Translations under genes and position numbers: made by a program
Part shown: positions 6,277 to 13,760 of the stretch, in pieces
Layout of the letters: the number at the start of each line of letters is the position of its first letter
How positions within the stretch are numbered: position 1 is the stretch's first letter
Notes under the pieces: model-generated
What the model saw: the letters and a program-made list of their open reading frames with translations, nothing else
What the model was told of the DNA's origin: nothing
The model's database searches: none
Source: Clostridia bacterium
GTDB lineage: Bacteria > Bacillota > Clostridia > Peptostreptococcales > Anaerovoracaceae
NCBI GenBank assembly: GCA_900754795.1
Contig: CAAEEA010000014.1
Coordinates: 1-20,917, forward strand
Reading direction: 5' to 3'
DNA length: 20,917 bases

Positions 6277-7941
6277 ATGAAAGTAAGACTTACAAGAGAA
6301 CTTCACGGAACCGCTGTAACTGTTCAGGTAGAAAAGGGAAGCACGATAGAGGATCTCTGCGGGAGGTACAGCGGGGAGCTGCCGTATACTGTGATAGCCG
6401 CAAAAGTAAACAACAGGATCGAGAGCCTTTCGTACAGATTTTCAAGAGACTGCCGTGTGGAATTCCTCGACATGCGTTCTCAGGCCGCCAGCCTGATCTA
6501 CCAGAACAGCCTGATACTCATGTACCTGAAAGCCGTTGAGGACGTGCTCGGCAGGGCGGACGTCGATGTTGAGAACGCTATCAACCAGGGCCTTTACACC
6601 GAGATAAAGAATGTAGAGACCATAAGCCACGCGGACGTCAGAGCCATTGACGCGAGGATGAGAGAACTGGTAAAAAAAGATCTCCCTTTCGTCAGAGAAG
6701 AGCTGACAAAGGAAGAAGCCATAGAAAGATTCACGGAGATGGGCTGTCCTGAAAAGACAGACCTCCTGTCAGAGAGCCCCCGTCTTAAAAAAGTCCCTTT
6801 CTATTCTCTGGAGGGGTACAGGGATTTCTTTTACGGGCTCATGGTTCCGTCAACAGGATATCTTAAACTTTTTGAAGTACGCAAATACAGGCGGGGCGTT
6901 CTGATACGATTTCCGCAGATTTCATCTCCGGGAAGGATACCGGAATACGATGACGAGAAACTGCTGTATATGGCATTTGGCGAGCAGACCAGATGGGGCA
7001 GGCTCATGGGCATCAATTATGTGTCGGATCTTAACAGGAAGATTGACAACGGACAGATAGGAGAACTCATTCAGCTTTCTGAGGCGCTCCATGAACGGAG
7101 GATAATACAGATCGCTGACATGATAACGAGGAGGAAGAAGCGGATAATCCTCATAGCGGGACCCTCTTCATCCGGAAAAACGACTTTTGCCAGGAGGCTC
7201 TGCATACAGCTGAGGGTAAACGGGCTCGAGCCGCTGTATCTTGGAACTGACGATTATTTTGTGGAGCGCAGGGACACTCCGAGGGATCAGTACGGCGAGA
7301 TGAACTTTGAGGATATAGAAGCCCTTGATATAGACCTGTTTAACCGGAACATGAATGATCTTCTCGAAGGCAGGACGGTTGACCTGCCGCGGTTTGATTT
7401 TATAGAAGGCAAGAAAAAATACGGTGAAAGGATTACTTCGGTAAGGAGCGGTCAGCCTATCATAATCGAAGGTATCCATGCTCTGAACGAGACTCTGACG
7501 AGAGAAATTCCCAGAGGAGAAAAGTTTAAGATATACATCAGCCCTCTTACTCAGCTTAATATAGACAGTCACAACAGAATCGTCACCACTGACCACCGTA
7601 TGCTCAGAAGGCTGGTGAGAGATTACAAGTACAGGGGCCACAGCGCCCAGAGCACTATCCGGTCGTGGCCAAAAGTAAGGGCGGGCGAGGATAAGAATAT
7701 TTTTCCGTTCAGCAACGAGGCGGATGTGCTGTTCAACTCGGTTCATCTGTACGAGATCGCCGTACTTAAGAAATATGCCAAACCGCTGCTCGAAGAAGTC
7801 ACGCCTGAGGAACCTGAATACGGGGACGCGATAAGGCTGCTGAATTTCCTCAGCTTCTTTAAAACGGTAAAAGACGATTCGATCATAGTTAATAATTCTA
7901 TTCTGAGAGAATTTACAGGCGGCAGCGTGTTTGTCGACTGA
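6277..7941 (+). CDS. TGS-domain nucleoside kinase (uridine kinase family fusion)
   Basis: A 554-residue fusion found in many Clostridia. Residues about 1-65 resemble a TGS (ubiquitin-like) domain, 70-250 resemble the second additional domain of threonyl/alanyl-tRNA synthetases, and 288-554 form a phosphoribulokinase/uridine kinase P-loop domain. The Walker A is GPSSSGKTT (295-303); TDDYFVERRDTP follows at 324-335 and matches the uridine kinase lid/base region. It presumably phosphorylates a nucleoside, most simply uridine or cytidine, in the cytoplasm. I chose ATG 6277, because the in-frame GTG at 6268 lies within the RBS AGAGGTG (6264-6270). The next genes are psuK and psuG, consistent with a pyrimidine salvage role. 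No promoter stands out in the 27 bases after the preceding terminator. Confidence 0.87.
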   Translation: MKVRLTRELHGTAVTVQVEKGSTIEDLCGRYSGELPYTVIAAKVNNRIESLSYRFSRDCRVEFLDMRSQAASLIYQNSLILMYLKAVEDVLGRADVDVENAINQGLYTEIKNVETISHADVRAIDARMRELVKKDLPFVREELTKEEAIERFTEMGCPEKTDLLSESPRLKKVPFYSLEGYRDFFYGLMVPSTGYLKLFEVRKYRRGVLIRFPQISSPGRIPEYDDEKLLYMAFGEQTRWGRLMGINYVSDLNRKIDNGQIGELIQLSEALHERRIIQIADMITRRKKRIILIAGPSSSGKTTFARRLCIQLRVNGLEPLYLGTDDYFVERRDTPRDQYGEMNFEDIEALDIDLFNRNMNDLLEGRTVDLPRFDFIEGKKKYGERITSVRSGQPIIIEGIHALNETLTREIPRGEKFKIYISPLTQLNIDSHNRIVTTDHRMLRRLVRDYKYRGHSAQSTIRSWPKVRAGEDKNIFPFSNEADVLFNSVHLYEIAVLKKYAKPLLEEVTPEEPEYGDAIRLLNFLSFFKTVKDDSIIVNNSILREFTGGSVFVD

Positions 7942-7977
7942 CAGACTCTGTCCGGACGACAGATATAAGGAGAATTT

Positions 7978-8895
7978 ATGGCCGATATAACCGTCATCGG
8001 AGGAATAAATATAGATATAGAGGGAGCGCCTTTTGAAAAACTGGTATACGGAGATTCCAACCCGGGACGTGTGTCTATGGCTTTTGGAGGAGTAGGGCGC
8101 AACATTACCGAAAACATTGCCAGAATGGGCGGCAGCATAGCCATGCTGTCGGTAACCGGCGATGACAATATGGGTCTGGGCGCCAGGGAACACCTGCAAA
8201 AGCTGGGTGTGGACGTTTCGATGATAGGATCGCTCAGCGGCAGAACTTCCGCCATATACCTTTCCATACTTAATCATGAAAAAGATATGGAGATTGCCAT
8301 ATGCGACATGGATATAATAAGCCATATCACACCTGAGCTTATCAGAAAATATTCGGATATTATCAGAAGGTCCAAAGTGCTTGCTCTTGACGGCAATCTC
8401 AGCGAAGAAGCCCTCTGTTACGCGACAGAGGAATTTTCGGACATGCTTGTTTTTTTAGATCCGGTTTCCGCGGCCAAAGCGCCAAAAGCCGGAAAAATCG
8501 CGGGCCGCTTCACATGCATTAAGCCCAATATCATGGAGGCTGAGATTCTTTCCGGTATGGAGATAAAGGATGAATCAGACCTGAAAAAAGCCGCCGGCCG
8601 GCTCATGGATATGGGAGTGGAAAAACTCTTTGTGACATTAAACAGGGACGGCGTATATTACCGGGACAGTGCCGGCGAGGGGTTCATCCGTCCAAAGAAA
8701 GCAGATATAGTGAGCGCCACCGGCGCGGGAGACAGTTTTTCCGCCGCCATAATAATGGGCATGGTGGAGGGAATGGATACAAAAGACATAGCCGCATACG
8801 GTATGGCTGCTTCGGCGATAACCATGGAAAGCAGCAGCGCCGTTAATCAGAATATAAGCAGAGAAGAAATTGAAAGGAGACTTGCATATGTATGA
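7978..8895 (+). CDS. psuK: PfkB-family carbohydrate kinase, pseudouridine kinase
   Basis: A 305-residue ribokinase-fold kinase. The N-terminal PfkB signature GGVGRNITENIARMGG spans 37-52 and the C-terminal signature SATGAGDSFSA is at 244-255, with the catalytic base Asp252. The family phosphorylates sugars or nucleosides at the 5' position. The specific call of pseudouridine kinase rests on overlap with psuG: the ATP-dependent step makes pseudouridine 5'-phosphate, the substrate of the next enzyme. RBS AAGGAG (7967-7972). It ends inside the psuG start region with an 8-base overlap, so the two are coupled. It follows the TGS kinase by 36 bases. Confidence 0.88.
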   Translation: MADITVIGGINIDIEGAPFEKLVYGDSNPGRVSMAFGGVGRNITENIARMGGSIAMLSVTGDDNMGLGAREHLQKLGVDVSMIGSLSGRTSAIYLSILNHEKDMEIAICDMDIISHITPELIRKYSDIIRRSKVLALDGNLSEEALCYATEEFSDMLVFLDPVSAAKAPKAGKIAGRFTCIKPNIMEAEILSGMEIKDESDLKKAAGRLMDMGVEKLFVTLNRDGVYYRDSAGEGFIRPKKADIVSATGAGDSFSAAIIMGMVEGMDTKDIAAYGMAASAITMESSSAVNQNISREEIERRLAYV

Positions 8896-9793
8896 TAAGT
8901 ATTTAGACGTAAACCCTGAAGTGGCCGCGGCGCTTGACGAAGGACAGCCGGTAGTGGCTCTCGAATCTACGATAATAGCTCACGGTATGCCTTATCCGAA
9001 AAATGTGGAGACAGCCCTTGCCGTTGAAGATGTGATCAGAGGCAATGGAGCGGTTCCCGCCACTATCGGCATCCTGAACGGCAGGATTAAGATAGGAATG
9101 ACAAAGGAAGAGATCGAATACATGGCTCATGCCGAAAATGTCATGAAAGTAAGCCGCAGAGATCTGCCTCTGGTGATTTCCCGCAAAATGGACGGCGCCA
9201 CCACTGTGGCGGGCACGATGATTGCCGCGCATATGGCCGGAATCAGGCTGTTTGTCACCGGCGGTATCGGCGGCGTTCACAGAGGCGCGGGAGAAAGCTT
9301 TGACGTTTCCGCTGACCTTGAAGAACTGAAAATGACTGATGTTACCGTTGTATGCGCCGGCGCCAAGGCCATCCTCGACATTCCGGCAACTCTGGAATAC
9401 CTGGAGACATCCGGCGTTCCCGTAATCGCCTACGGCACAGATGAGATCCCGGCTTTCTACAGCAGGGAAAGCGGACAGAAAGCCAACTGCCGCCTTGACA
9501 CTCCGGAAGAGATCGGCGATGTTATCAGAATGAAAGAAGAACTCGGACTCAAAGGCGGCGTGCTCGTAATGTGCCCCGTTCCGGAAAAAGATGAGATTCC
9601 CGCGGCAGAGATCAACGGCGTGATAGACCGCGCCATCAGAGAAGCCGAAGAAAAAGGCGTGAAAGGCAAGGACATCACACCGTTCCTGCTTTCGAGAGTA
9701 AAAGACCTGACCGAGGGCAGAAGCCTTGAGGCCAACATAAAACTGGTGCTCAACAACGCCGACATCGGCTCCCGCATTGCCTGCAACATATAA
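8888..9793 (+). CDS. psuG: Pseudouridine-5'-phosphate glycosidase
   Basis: A 301-residue enzyme that reversibly cleaves the C-C glycosidic bond of pseudouridine 5'-phosphate to uracil and ribose 5-phosphate. Conserved segments: LESTIIAHGMPYPKN (25-39) with Glu26, the TIGILNGRIKIGM segment (59-71), SRRDLP (89-94), GGIGGVHRG (125-133), DVSADL (139-144), and CAGAKAILDIPATLEYLET (156-174), where Lys160 matches the Schiff-base lysine. Length is normal. ATG 8888 is chosen over the in-frame TTG at 8870, because AAAGGAG (8873-8879) lies 8 bases before it. Modified nucleosides from tRNA and rRNA turnover are the likely source of substrate. Confidence 0.95.
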   Translation: MYDKYLDVNPEVAAALDEGQPVVALESTIIAHGMPYPKNVETALAVEDVIRGNGAVPATIGILNGRIKIGMTKEEIEYMAHAENVMKVSRRDLPLVISRKMDGATTVAGTMIAAHMAGIRLFVTGGIGGVHRGAGESFDVSADLEELKMTDVTVVCAGAKAILDIPATLEYLETSGVPVIAYGTDEIPAFYSRESGQKANCRLDTPEEIGDVIRMKEELGLKGGVLVMCPVPEKDEIPAAEINGVIDRAIREAEEKGVKGKDITPFLLSRVKDLTEGRSLEANIKLVLNNADIGSRIACNI

Positions 9794-9834
9794 TTTGCGG
9801 TTGGCCGCACAAACCGGTACACGGTAAAAGCTAT

Positions 9835-9916
9835 GGCGTCCACCTTTTTCCACGAATCAGCCGGAAAAGGTGGAACCATTCCACCCAAATCAAGGGTGAA
9901 CAGGTAAAAAGGTGGA
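9835..9916. repeat. Dispersed palindromic repeat module, copy A (82 bp)
   Basis: Matches 16397-16478 at 80 of 82 bases by direct comparison; the only differences are A/G in the CC-CGAATC segment and A/C in the GGAAC-TTCC loop. It holds TCCACC (9839), GGTGGA (9869), TCCACC (9880), and GGTGGA (9911). These form hairpins TCCACCTTTT.../...AAAAGGTGGA, GGTGGAA-3nt-TTCCACC and CACCC/GGGTG. It lies in the 255-base gap between psuG and the next gene, whose remainder holds a small TGCGG/CCGCA hairpin (9796-9809) and a possible -10 TATAGT (9998-10003) without a good -35. Confidence 0.85.
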
Positions 9917-10048
9917 TCTCCGAACCATGCAGGCTCTTCTCCAAAAAAAGCCCCTGTAATTTGTTATATAAACAATGCCTCACTGAGCGTCAGATAGTAT
10001 AGTGTATTAAACACAAAAGCTGTCAAGCTATCAGAAGGAGGGACATAT

Positions 10049-11080
10049 ATGTTACAGTATGATTTACAGCGGGCGGCCGATAAGCTGATAAAAGAGATGT
10101 TTCAGCTTAAAGAAGGCGAAAATGTAGTAATCTCTTGTGATACTTCATCAAGTATGGAAGTGGTGGATGCCATAGCTTCAAGCGCCAGAGCAGCCGGAGG
10201 ACGTGTGATGACGGTTACGTTCCCGACGCCGGGCGGAGTAGGCAGAGCGGCAGATCCTGACATACCGGTGGAAGTATTTACGGCGGCCGTATGCGCGACA
10301 GACGTATGGATAGAGCTTAATCACCAGTGGCTGATTTATTCAACTCCATATACCATCGCCGAAAAAGAAAACAAGAAACTCAGATACATATGCATGGATG
10401 ATTTTACGCCGGAAGTACTGCTCAGGATAATCGGAAGCGTAGACTGCAAGGCGCTTAAAGAATTTCAGCTTCTTGCGCATGACATGCACAAAAAAGCCAA
10501 AAAAGTCAAAGCGACAACTCCTGCAGGCACAGACGTTGAGTTTGATATAAATCCTGATTATGTATTTACATGTGATTATGGAGAAGCCAATGTTCCGGGT
10601 ATGCACATGTGCCCGGGTCAGCTTAATATAATTCCGGAGTTTGGAACGGTGAACGGAACAATCGTATTTGACGGGTCCATCACGCCTCCTTTCGGCAGAA
10701 AACTCACCGAGCCGGTAAAACTGACGGTTCAGAACAGCAGAATCGTCAAAGTTGAAGGCGGAAGCGATGCCACAGTATTTGAAAAATGGCTCAAAGATTT
10801 CGATGACGAGGGAATGCTGCGAATGGCTCACATGGCTTACGGATTTAATCCGGGAGCACAGCTTACGGGCAATGTAGTCGAAGATGAGAGAATATGGGGA
10901 TGCACCGAATGGGGCATAGGTTTTGTAAGCGCCGAAGAAGCTCCGCCAAAAGGCCAGGAGGCAGCTTCGCACAGTGACGGAATATGCCTGGCGACCAGCG
11001 TATGGCTCGACGGACGACAGATAATGAAAGACGGAAAGATCGTCGATGAACAGCTTCTGGCAGTTTCACCGGTAAAATAA
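10049..11080 (+). CDS. NicX/M29-like metalloenzyme (aminopeptidase-related), substrate unknown
   Basis: A 343-residue protein of the AmpS/M29-related superfamily (COG2309 type). Its length is closer to NicX (2,5-dihydroxypyridine dioxygenase, about 350 residues) than to M29 aminopeptidases (about 410). As I recall, NicX uses two His and one Asp to hold iron. Here MAHMAYGFNPGA (259-270) gives His261 and ASHSDG (306-311) gives His308 and Asp310, in the same spacing class. GCTEWGIGF (284-292) adds acidic candidates. Because the organism appears anaerobic, an oxygenase is unlikely; a hydrolase or ring-opening role is a guess. Its own transcription unit probably ends at the hairpin at 11135-11174. 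It lies upstream of a PucR regulator, a permease and a peptidase, and may act on the same compound. RBS GAAGGAGGG, about 8 bases before ATG. Confidence 0.6.
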   Translation: MLQYDLQRAADKLIKEMFQLKEGENVVISCDTSSSMEVVDAIASSARAAGGRVMTVTFPTPGGVGRAADPDIPVEVFTAAVCATDVWIELNHQWLIYSTPYTIAEKENKKLRYICMDDFTPEVLLRIIGSVDCKALKEFQLLAHDMHKKAKKVKATTPAGTDVEFDINPDYVFTCDYGEANVPGMHMCPGQLNIIPEFGTVNGTIVFDGSITPPFGRKLTEPVKLTVQNSRIVKVEGGSDATVFEKWLKDFDDEGMLRMAHMAYGFNPGAQLTGNVVEDERIWGCTEWGIGFVSAEEAPPKGQEAASHSDGICLATSVWLDGRQIMKDGKIVDEQLLAVSPVK

Positions 11081-11101
11081 AATAACCATAAACAGCCTTA
11101 T

Positions 11102-11135
11102 GCGACATGGTATAATCAGAGTGTGGCCATGTCGC
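11102..11135 (+). promoter_or_regulatory. Extended -10 promoter inside a perfect inverted repeat, upstream of the PucR gene
   Basis: Consensus extended -10 TGG-TATAAT (11108-11116), no recognisable -35. The -10 and start point lie between arms GCGACATGG (11102-11110) and CCATGTCGC (11127-11135), a perfect 9-bp inverted repeat. Position suggests an operator, perhaps for PucR autoregulation; alternatively it is part of a nested RNA hairpin. Confidence 0.62.
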
Positions 11136-11174
11136 TCCCGGCGCGCCTCTGCGTGCCGGGAGGCTGTTTTGTTT
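11135..11174 (+). terminator. GC-rich terminator or attenuator in front of the PucR gene
   Basis: An 11-bp stem (11135-11145 with 11152-11162, one G-U pair, 6-base loop), followed by GCTGTTTTGTTTT. It can end transcription from the upstream metalloenzyme gene. It also lies downstream of the TATAAT box, so it could attenuate the regulator's own transcript. An outer pairing AAACAGCCT (11090-11098) / AGGCTGTTT (11161-11169) is also possible. Confidence 0.72.
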
Positions 11175-11194
11175 TATGTAAGGGAGGAAGAAAA

Positions 11195-12337
11195 ATGTTC
11201 ATATCACTTAAAAGCGTAGTAGATTCTCAGGAGTTTAAGGATGTGAAGATACTTGCAGGCAAAGACGGGCTGTATCGGAATATAACAAGCATATCTGTCA
11301 ATGACCTTAAAACAGAATTTATGAGTCCTGAGACAATAGAGACGGGAGATCTTTTCATAACTTCCCTGCATCAGTATGCCGGAGAAGAAAATCCGGAAGC
11401 GGCCGACGGATATGTTCAGACGCTAATAGACCATAATTGCAGCGGATTGATTGTCGTAACCCCTGACAACCTGAGATTTATCACCGGAGATATTATAAGA
11501 AAATGTGACGAGGCCAGATTTCCGCTGCTGTATTTTTCTGAAGCAAAGAAATACTCTGACATCATGAAGACAGTAAACAAATATATCGCCATAGAAATAT
11601 ATAATTCTTCGAGAATTTTCCGGCTGCAAAAAGTACTCAGTGAAAAATTATCAGAAGAAGAAATACTGGCCATACTGGACAGCCTTGAATCGGATATACA
11701 GACCTGTATATCTGTAATTGCCTTTACGGGAAAGGCCGCGTCAGAAATCCTGAAAAAAGAATTTGAGGTTAACGCCCTTACCAGTTCGAGAGACGCTTTC
11801 GTTGACTGCAATTATATTAAATATTATATAATAAGCGCCCGAACGCCGGAACTGCTCAGCCGGCATATGAACTCCACAAAGAACAAGATAAAAGAATATT
11901 ATAATGTTTCCGCCATGGGCATAAGCGGGGTATACGAAAAGCGAAAGTTTAAAAAAGCTCTTGTTGAGGCGGCCAACGCCAATAAGATAGCAAGAGCTAC
12001 CAACGTAACTGAATTTTACTTTCCGAGGGTGTCTTCTTATAACATTATCGCCTCCACTGCTGACACAGAAGAAGCAAAAGAGTACTACGAATCTGTCCTG
12101 TCAATTCTGAATGAGCATACATCTCCGCAGCACAGAGAAGAAGTGATAGAGACGGTCATAGCTTTTGTTAACAACAAAGGAGACTTTAAGCTTACGGCAA
12201 AATCCATAAATCAGCATGAAAATACTGTCCGGTACAGACTCAACAGATTAAGAAGCTGGCTTGATATGGAAGATGACGGGATTGCATTTTACGAGACTGT
12301 TTCGTTAATAGCGAAGTACAGCCTGTTTTGTAACTGA
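11195..12337 (+). CDS. PucR-family transcriptional regulator
   Basis: A 380-residue regulator. The N-terminal 1-125 matches the PucR/PurC-like sensor region (LKSVVDSQEFKDVKILAG, GDLFITSLHQY, GLIVVTP). A middle part is the GGDEF-like connector of the CdaR/PucR group. The C-terminal 315-380 carries the PucR helix-turn-helix with the hallmark HENTVRYRLNRL (341-352). Relatives control purine, allantoin, sugar-acid or amino-acid catabolism genes, usually as activators responding to the substrate. ATG 11195 is chosen because AGGGAGG (11181-11187) sits 7 bases before it; the longer frame back to 11123 would run through the terminator hairpin. Its position between the metalloenzyme and the permease suggests it controls both sides. 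Confidence 0.88.
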   Translation: MFISLKSVVDSQEFKDVKILAGKDGLYRNITSISVNDLKTEFMSPETIETGDLFITSLHQYAGEENPEAADGYVQTLIDHNCSGLIVVTPDNLRFITGDIIRKCDEARFPLLYFSEAKKYSDIMKTVNKYIAIEIYNSSRIFRLQKVLSEKLSEEEILAILDSLESDIQTCISVIAFTGKAASEILKKEFEVNALTSSRDAFVDCNYIKYYIISARTPELLSRHMNSTKNKIKEYYNVSAMGISGVYEKRKFKKALVEAANANKIARATNVTEFYFPRVSSYNIIASTADTEEAKEYYESVLSILNEHTSPQHREEVIETVIAFVNNKGDFKLTAKSINQHENTVRYRLNRLRSWLDMEDDGIAFYETVSLIAKYSLFCN

Positions 12338-12422
12338 AAGCTTTTACCGGGACAGCTGCAGGATCCCGGAGCCAGGCTACAAAAACTCATTAAGTTTTTT
12401 GAAATCACAATAAGGAGAAAAA

Positions 12423-12478
12423 ATGCGCGCCATACTATAATTACAAAAATTAAAAAACTTTCAACAGGAGGTGCGCAT
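12423..12478 (+). promoter_or_regulatory. Permease promoter region with possible RBS-sequestering stem
   Basis: A consensus -10 TATAAT (12436-12441) has no good -35, as expected for an activator-dependent promoter. ATGCGCGCC (12423-12431) can pair with GGTGCGCAT (12470-12478), which includes the end of the RBS AGGAGG (12466-12471). A transcript reading through from upstream could therefore hide the RBS; one starting near 12448 would not. The rest of the 142-base gap holds a CCGGGA/TCCCGG stem (12347-12369) and an A/T hairpin (12381-12399), a weak terminator candidate for the PucR gene. Confidence 0.45.
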
Positions 12479-12479
12479 A

Positions 12480-13760
12480 ATGGGTACAAAAAAATCCAAG
12501 GTCATTGAGACTACTACACTGTCCGTTGTACCTGAAAATGAGAAGAAAAGCTGGGTAGACGTAGCTTTCATACAGGCAGGCGTTTACATCTGTGTTCCCA
12601 GTCTGATGCTCGGCGGTATGCTCGTCGAAGGAATGGGACTGGCAAGCGCAATAATAGCCGGTTCGCTCGGTTACATAATCTCAGGTCTTATAATGGCGTT
12701 TGTCGGTTCCATCGGCGCGGATCTGGGGACTCCGACGGCTGTTATAGCCAAATCATCTTTTGGACGAACCGGAGCGAGAGTACTTATTTCGGCGCTTTTC
12801 GCTATTTCTCAGTTCGGATGGTTCGCGGTGCAGAATGTAGTATGCGGCGAGGCATTTTCTACCATGATAAACAGCATGTTCGGCATAGACTTCCCTGTGG
12901 TCGTTTCGATTGCCATATGGGGAATAATCATGCTGAGTACCGCCGTTCAGGGCATTGACGGTCTCAAATGGTTAAATACCATCTGCGTACCGCTGCTTTT
13001 CATCGTATTTGTCATCGGCATGGTTATGGCTATCAACAAATTCGGCACCGGCAATCTCGGCGACGAGGCGCAGGGAGAGCCGATGTCCATGATCGACGGT
13101 ATATTTCTTACTTTGAGCTTTTTGTCCTGCGGCATGACCGTTGCTCCTGATGTGACAAGGTATCAGAAAACAAGAGGAGGAGTATTTGCTTCCAGTTTTG
13201 TCGGTCTTTGTCCCGCGGGTATAATACTTCTCATAGTAGGGGCTGTTCTCACCAAAGCCACCGGTGAGTACGATATAAGTGTTGTTCTCCTGCAGGCCGG
13301 ATTACCTGCAATAGGACTGATAATACTGATATTGGCCACCTGGACGACAAATACGAACAATGCGTATTGCGCCGGAATTTCCACTGTTGCCATGCTTAAC
13401 ATGAAAGATAATAAGCGTGCCGTAGCCACCGCCGTATGCGGAGCCATAGGAACTGTTCTGGCTATGATGGGGTTCGATGCCCTCATAGGAACATTCGTAG
13501 ATCTTCTCGGCGTATTTTTCTTCCCGGTAGCCGGAGTGATGCTGGTGGATTACTGGATCATAAGAAAAGGAGACCCGAACGCATGGAAGTTTGTCGAAAC
13601 TTTTAATGTGGCCGGCATAACAGCGTGGATCGCGGGCTGCGTCGTTTCATACTTCGCTCCTTACGGACTCTTGCTGGGATTTGTTGCTTCCGGTCTTATC
13701 TATTATGTGATCTACATTGTCATGGGAATCGGCAAAAAAGAGGTGTCCGAAAATGCATGA
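12480..13760 (+). CDS. NCS1-family permease (cytosine/purine/hydantoin type)
   Basis: A 426-residue integral membrane protein with about 12 hydrophobic segments and the NCS1 layout: an SWVDVAFIQAGVYICVPSLMLG opening (24-45), SSFGRTGARV (92-101), FGWFAVQNV (112-120), QGIDGLKW (157-164), APDVTRYQ (222-229), and ATWTTNTNNAYCAG (286-299), matching the CodB-like helix 8 region. NCS1 proteins carry nucleobases, allantoin, hydantoins or thiamine precursors, usually with sodium or protons. The exact substrate cannot be read from sequence. ATG 12480 is chosen over GTG 12471, which lies in the RBS AGGAGGTG. The 3' end overlaps the M20 peptidase gene by 8 bases. Confidence 0.87.
   Translation: MGTKKSKVIETTTLSVVPENEKKSWVDVAFIQAGVYICVPSLMLGGMLVEGMGLASAIIAGSLGYIISGLIMAFVGSIGADLGTPTAVIAKSSFGRTGARVLISALFAISQFGWFAVQNVVCGEAFSTMINSMFGIDFPVVVSIAIWGIIMLSTAVQGIDGLKWLNTICVPLLFIVFVIGMVMAINKFGTGNLGDEAQGEPMSMIDGIFLTLSFLSCGMTVAPDVTRYQKTRGGVFASSFVGLCPAGIILLIVGAVLTKATGEYDISVVLLQAGLPAIGLIILILATWTTNTNNAYCAGISTVAMLNMKDNKRAVATAVCGAIGTVLAMMGFDALIGTFVDLLGVFFFPVAGVMLVDYWIIRKGDPNAWKFVETFNVAGITAWIAGCVVSYFAPYGLLLGFVASGLIYYVIYIVMGIGKKEVSENA

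Noticed and set aside
7168..8325. Long minus-strand open frame of 385 codons opposite the nucleoside kinase and psuK
   Set aside because: Composition is that of an antisense shadow; it covers the junction of two well-recognised plus-strand genes and has no family resemblance.
8903..9853. Minus-strand open frame of 316 codons opposite psuG
   Set aside because: Shadow of psuG, which has full family motifs; no RBS on the minus strand.
11123..11194. N-terminal extension of the PucR protein from ATG 11123
   Set aside because: It would run through a strong terminator hairpin, and ATG 11195 has an excellent RBS.
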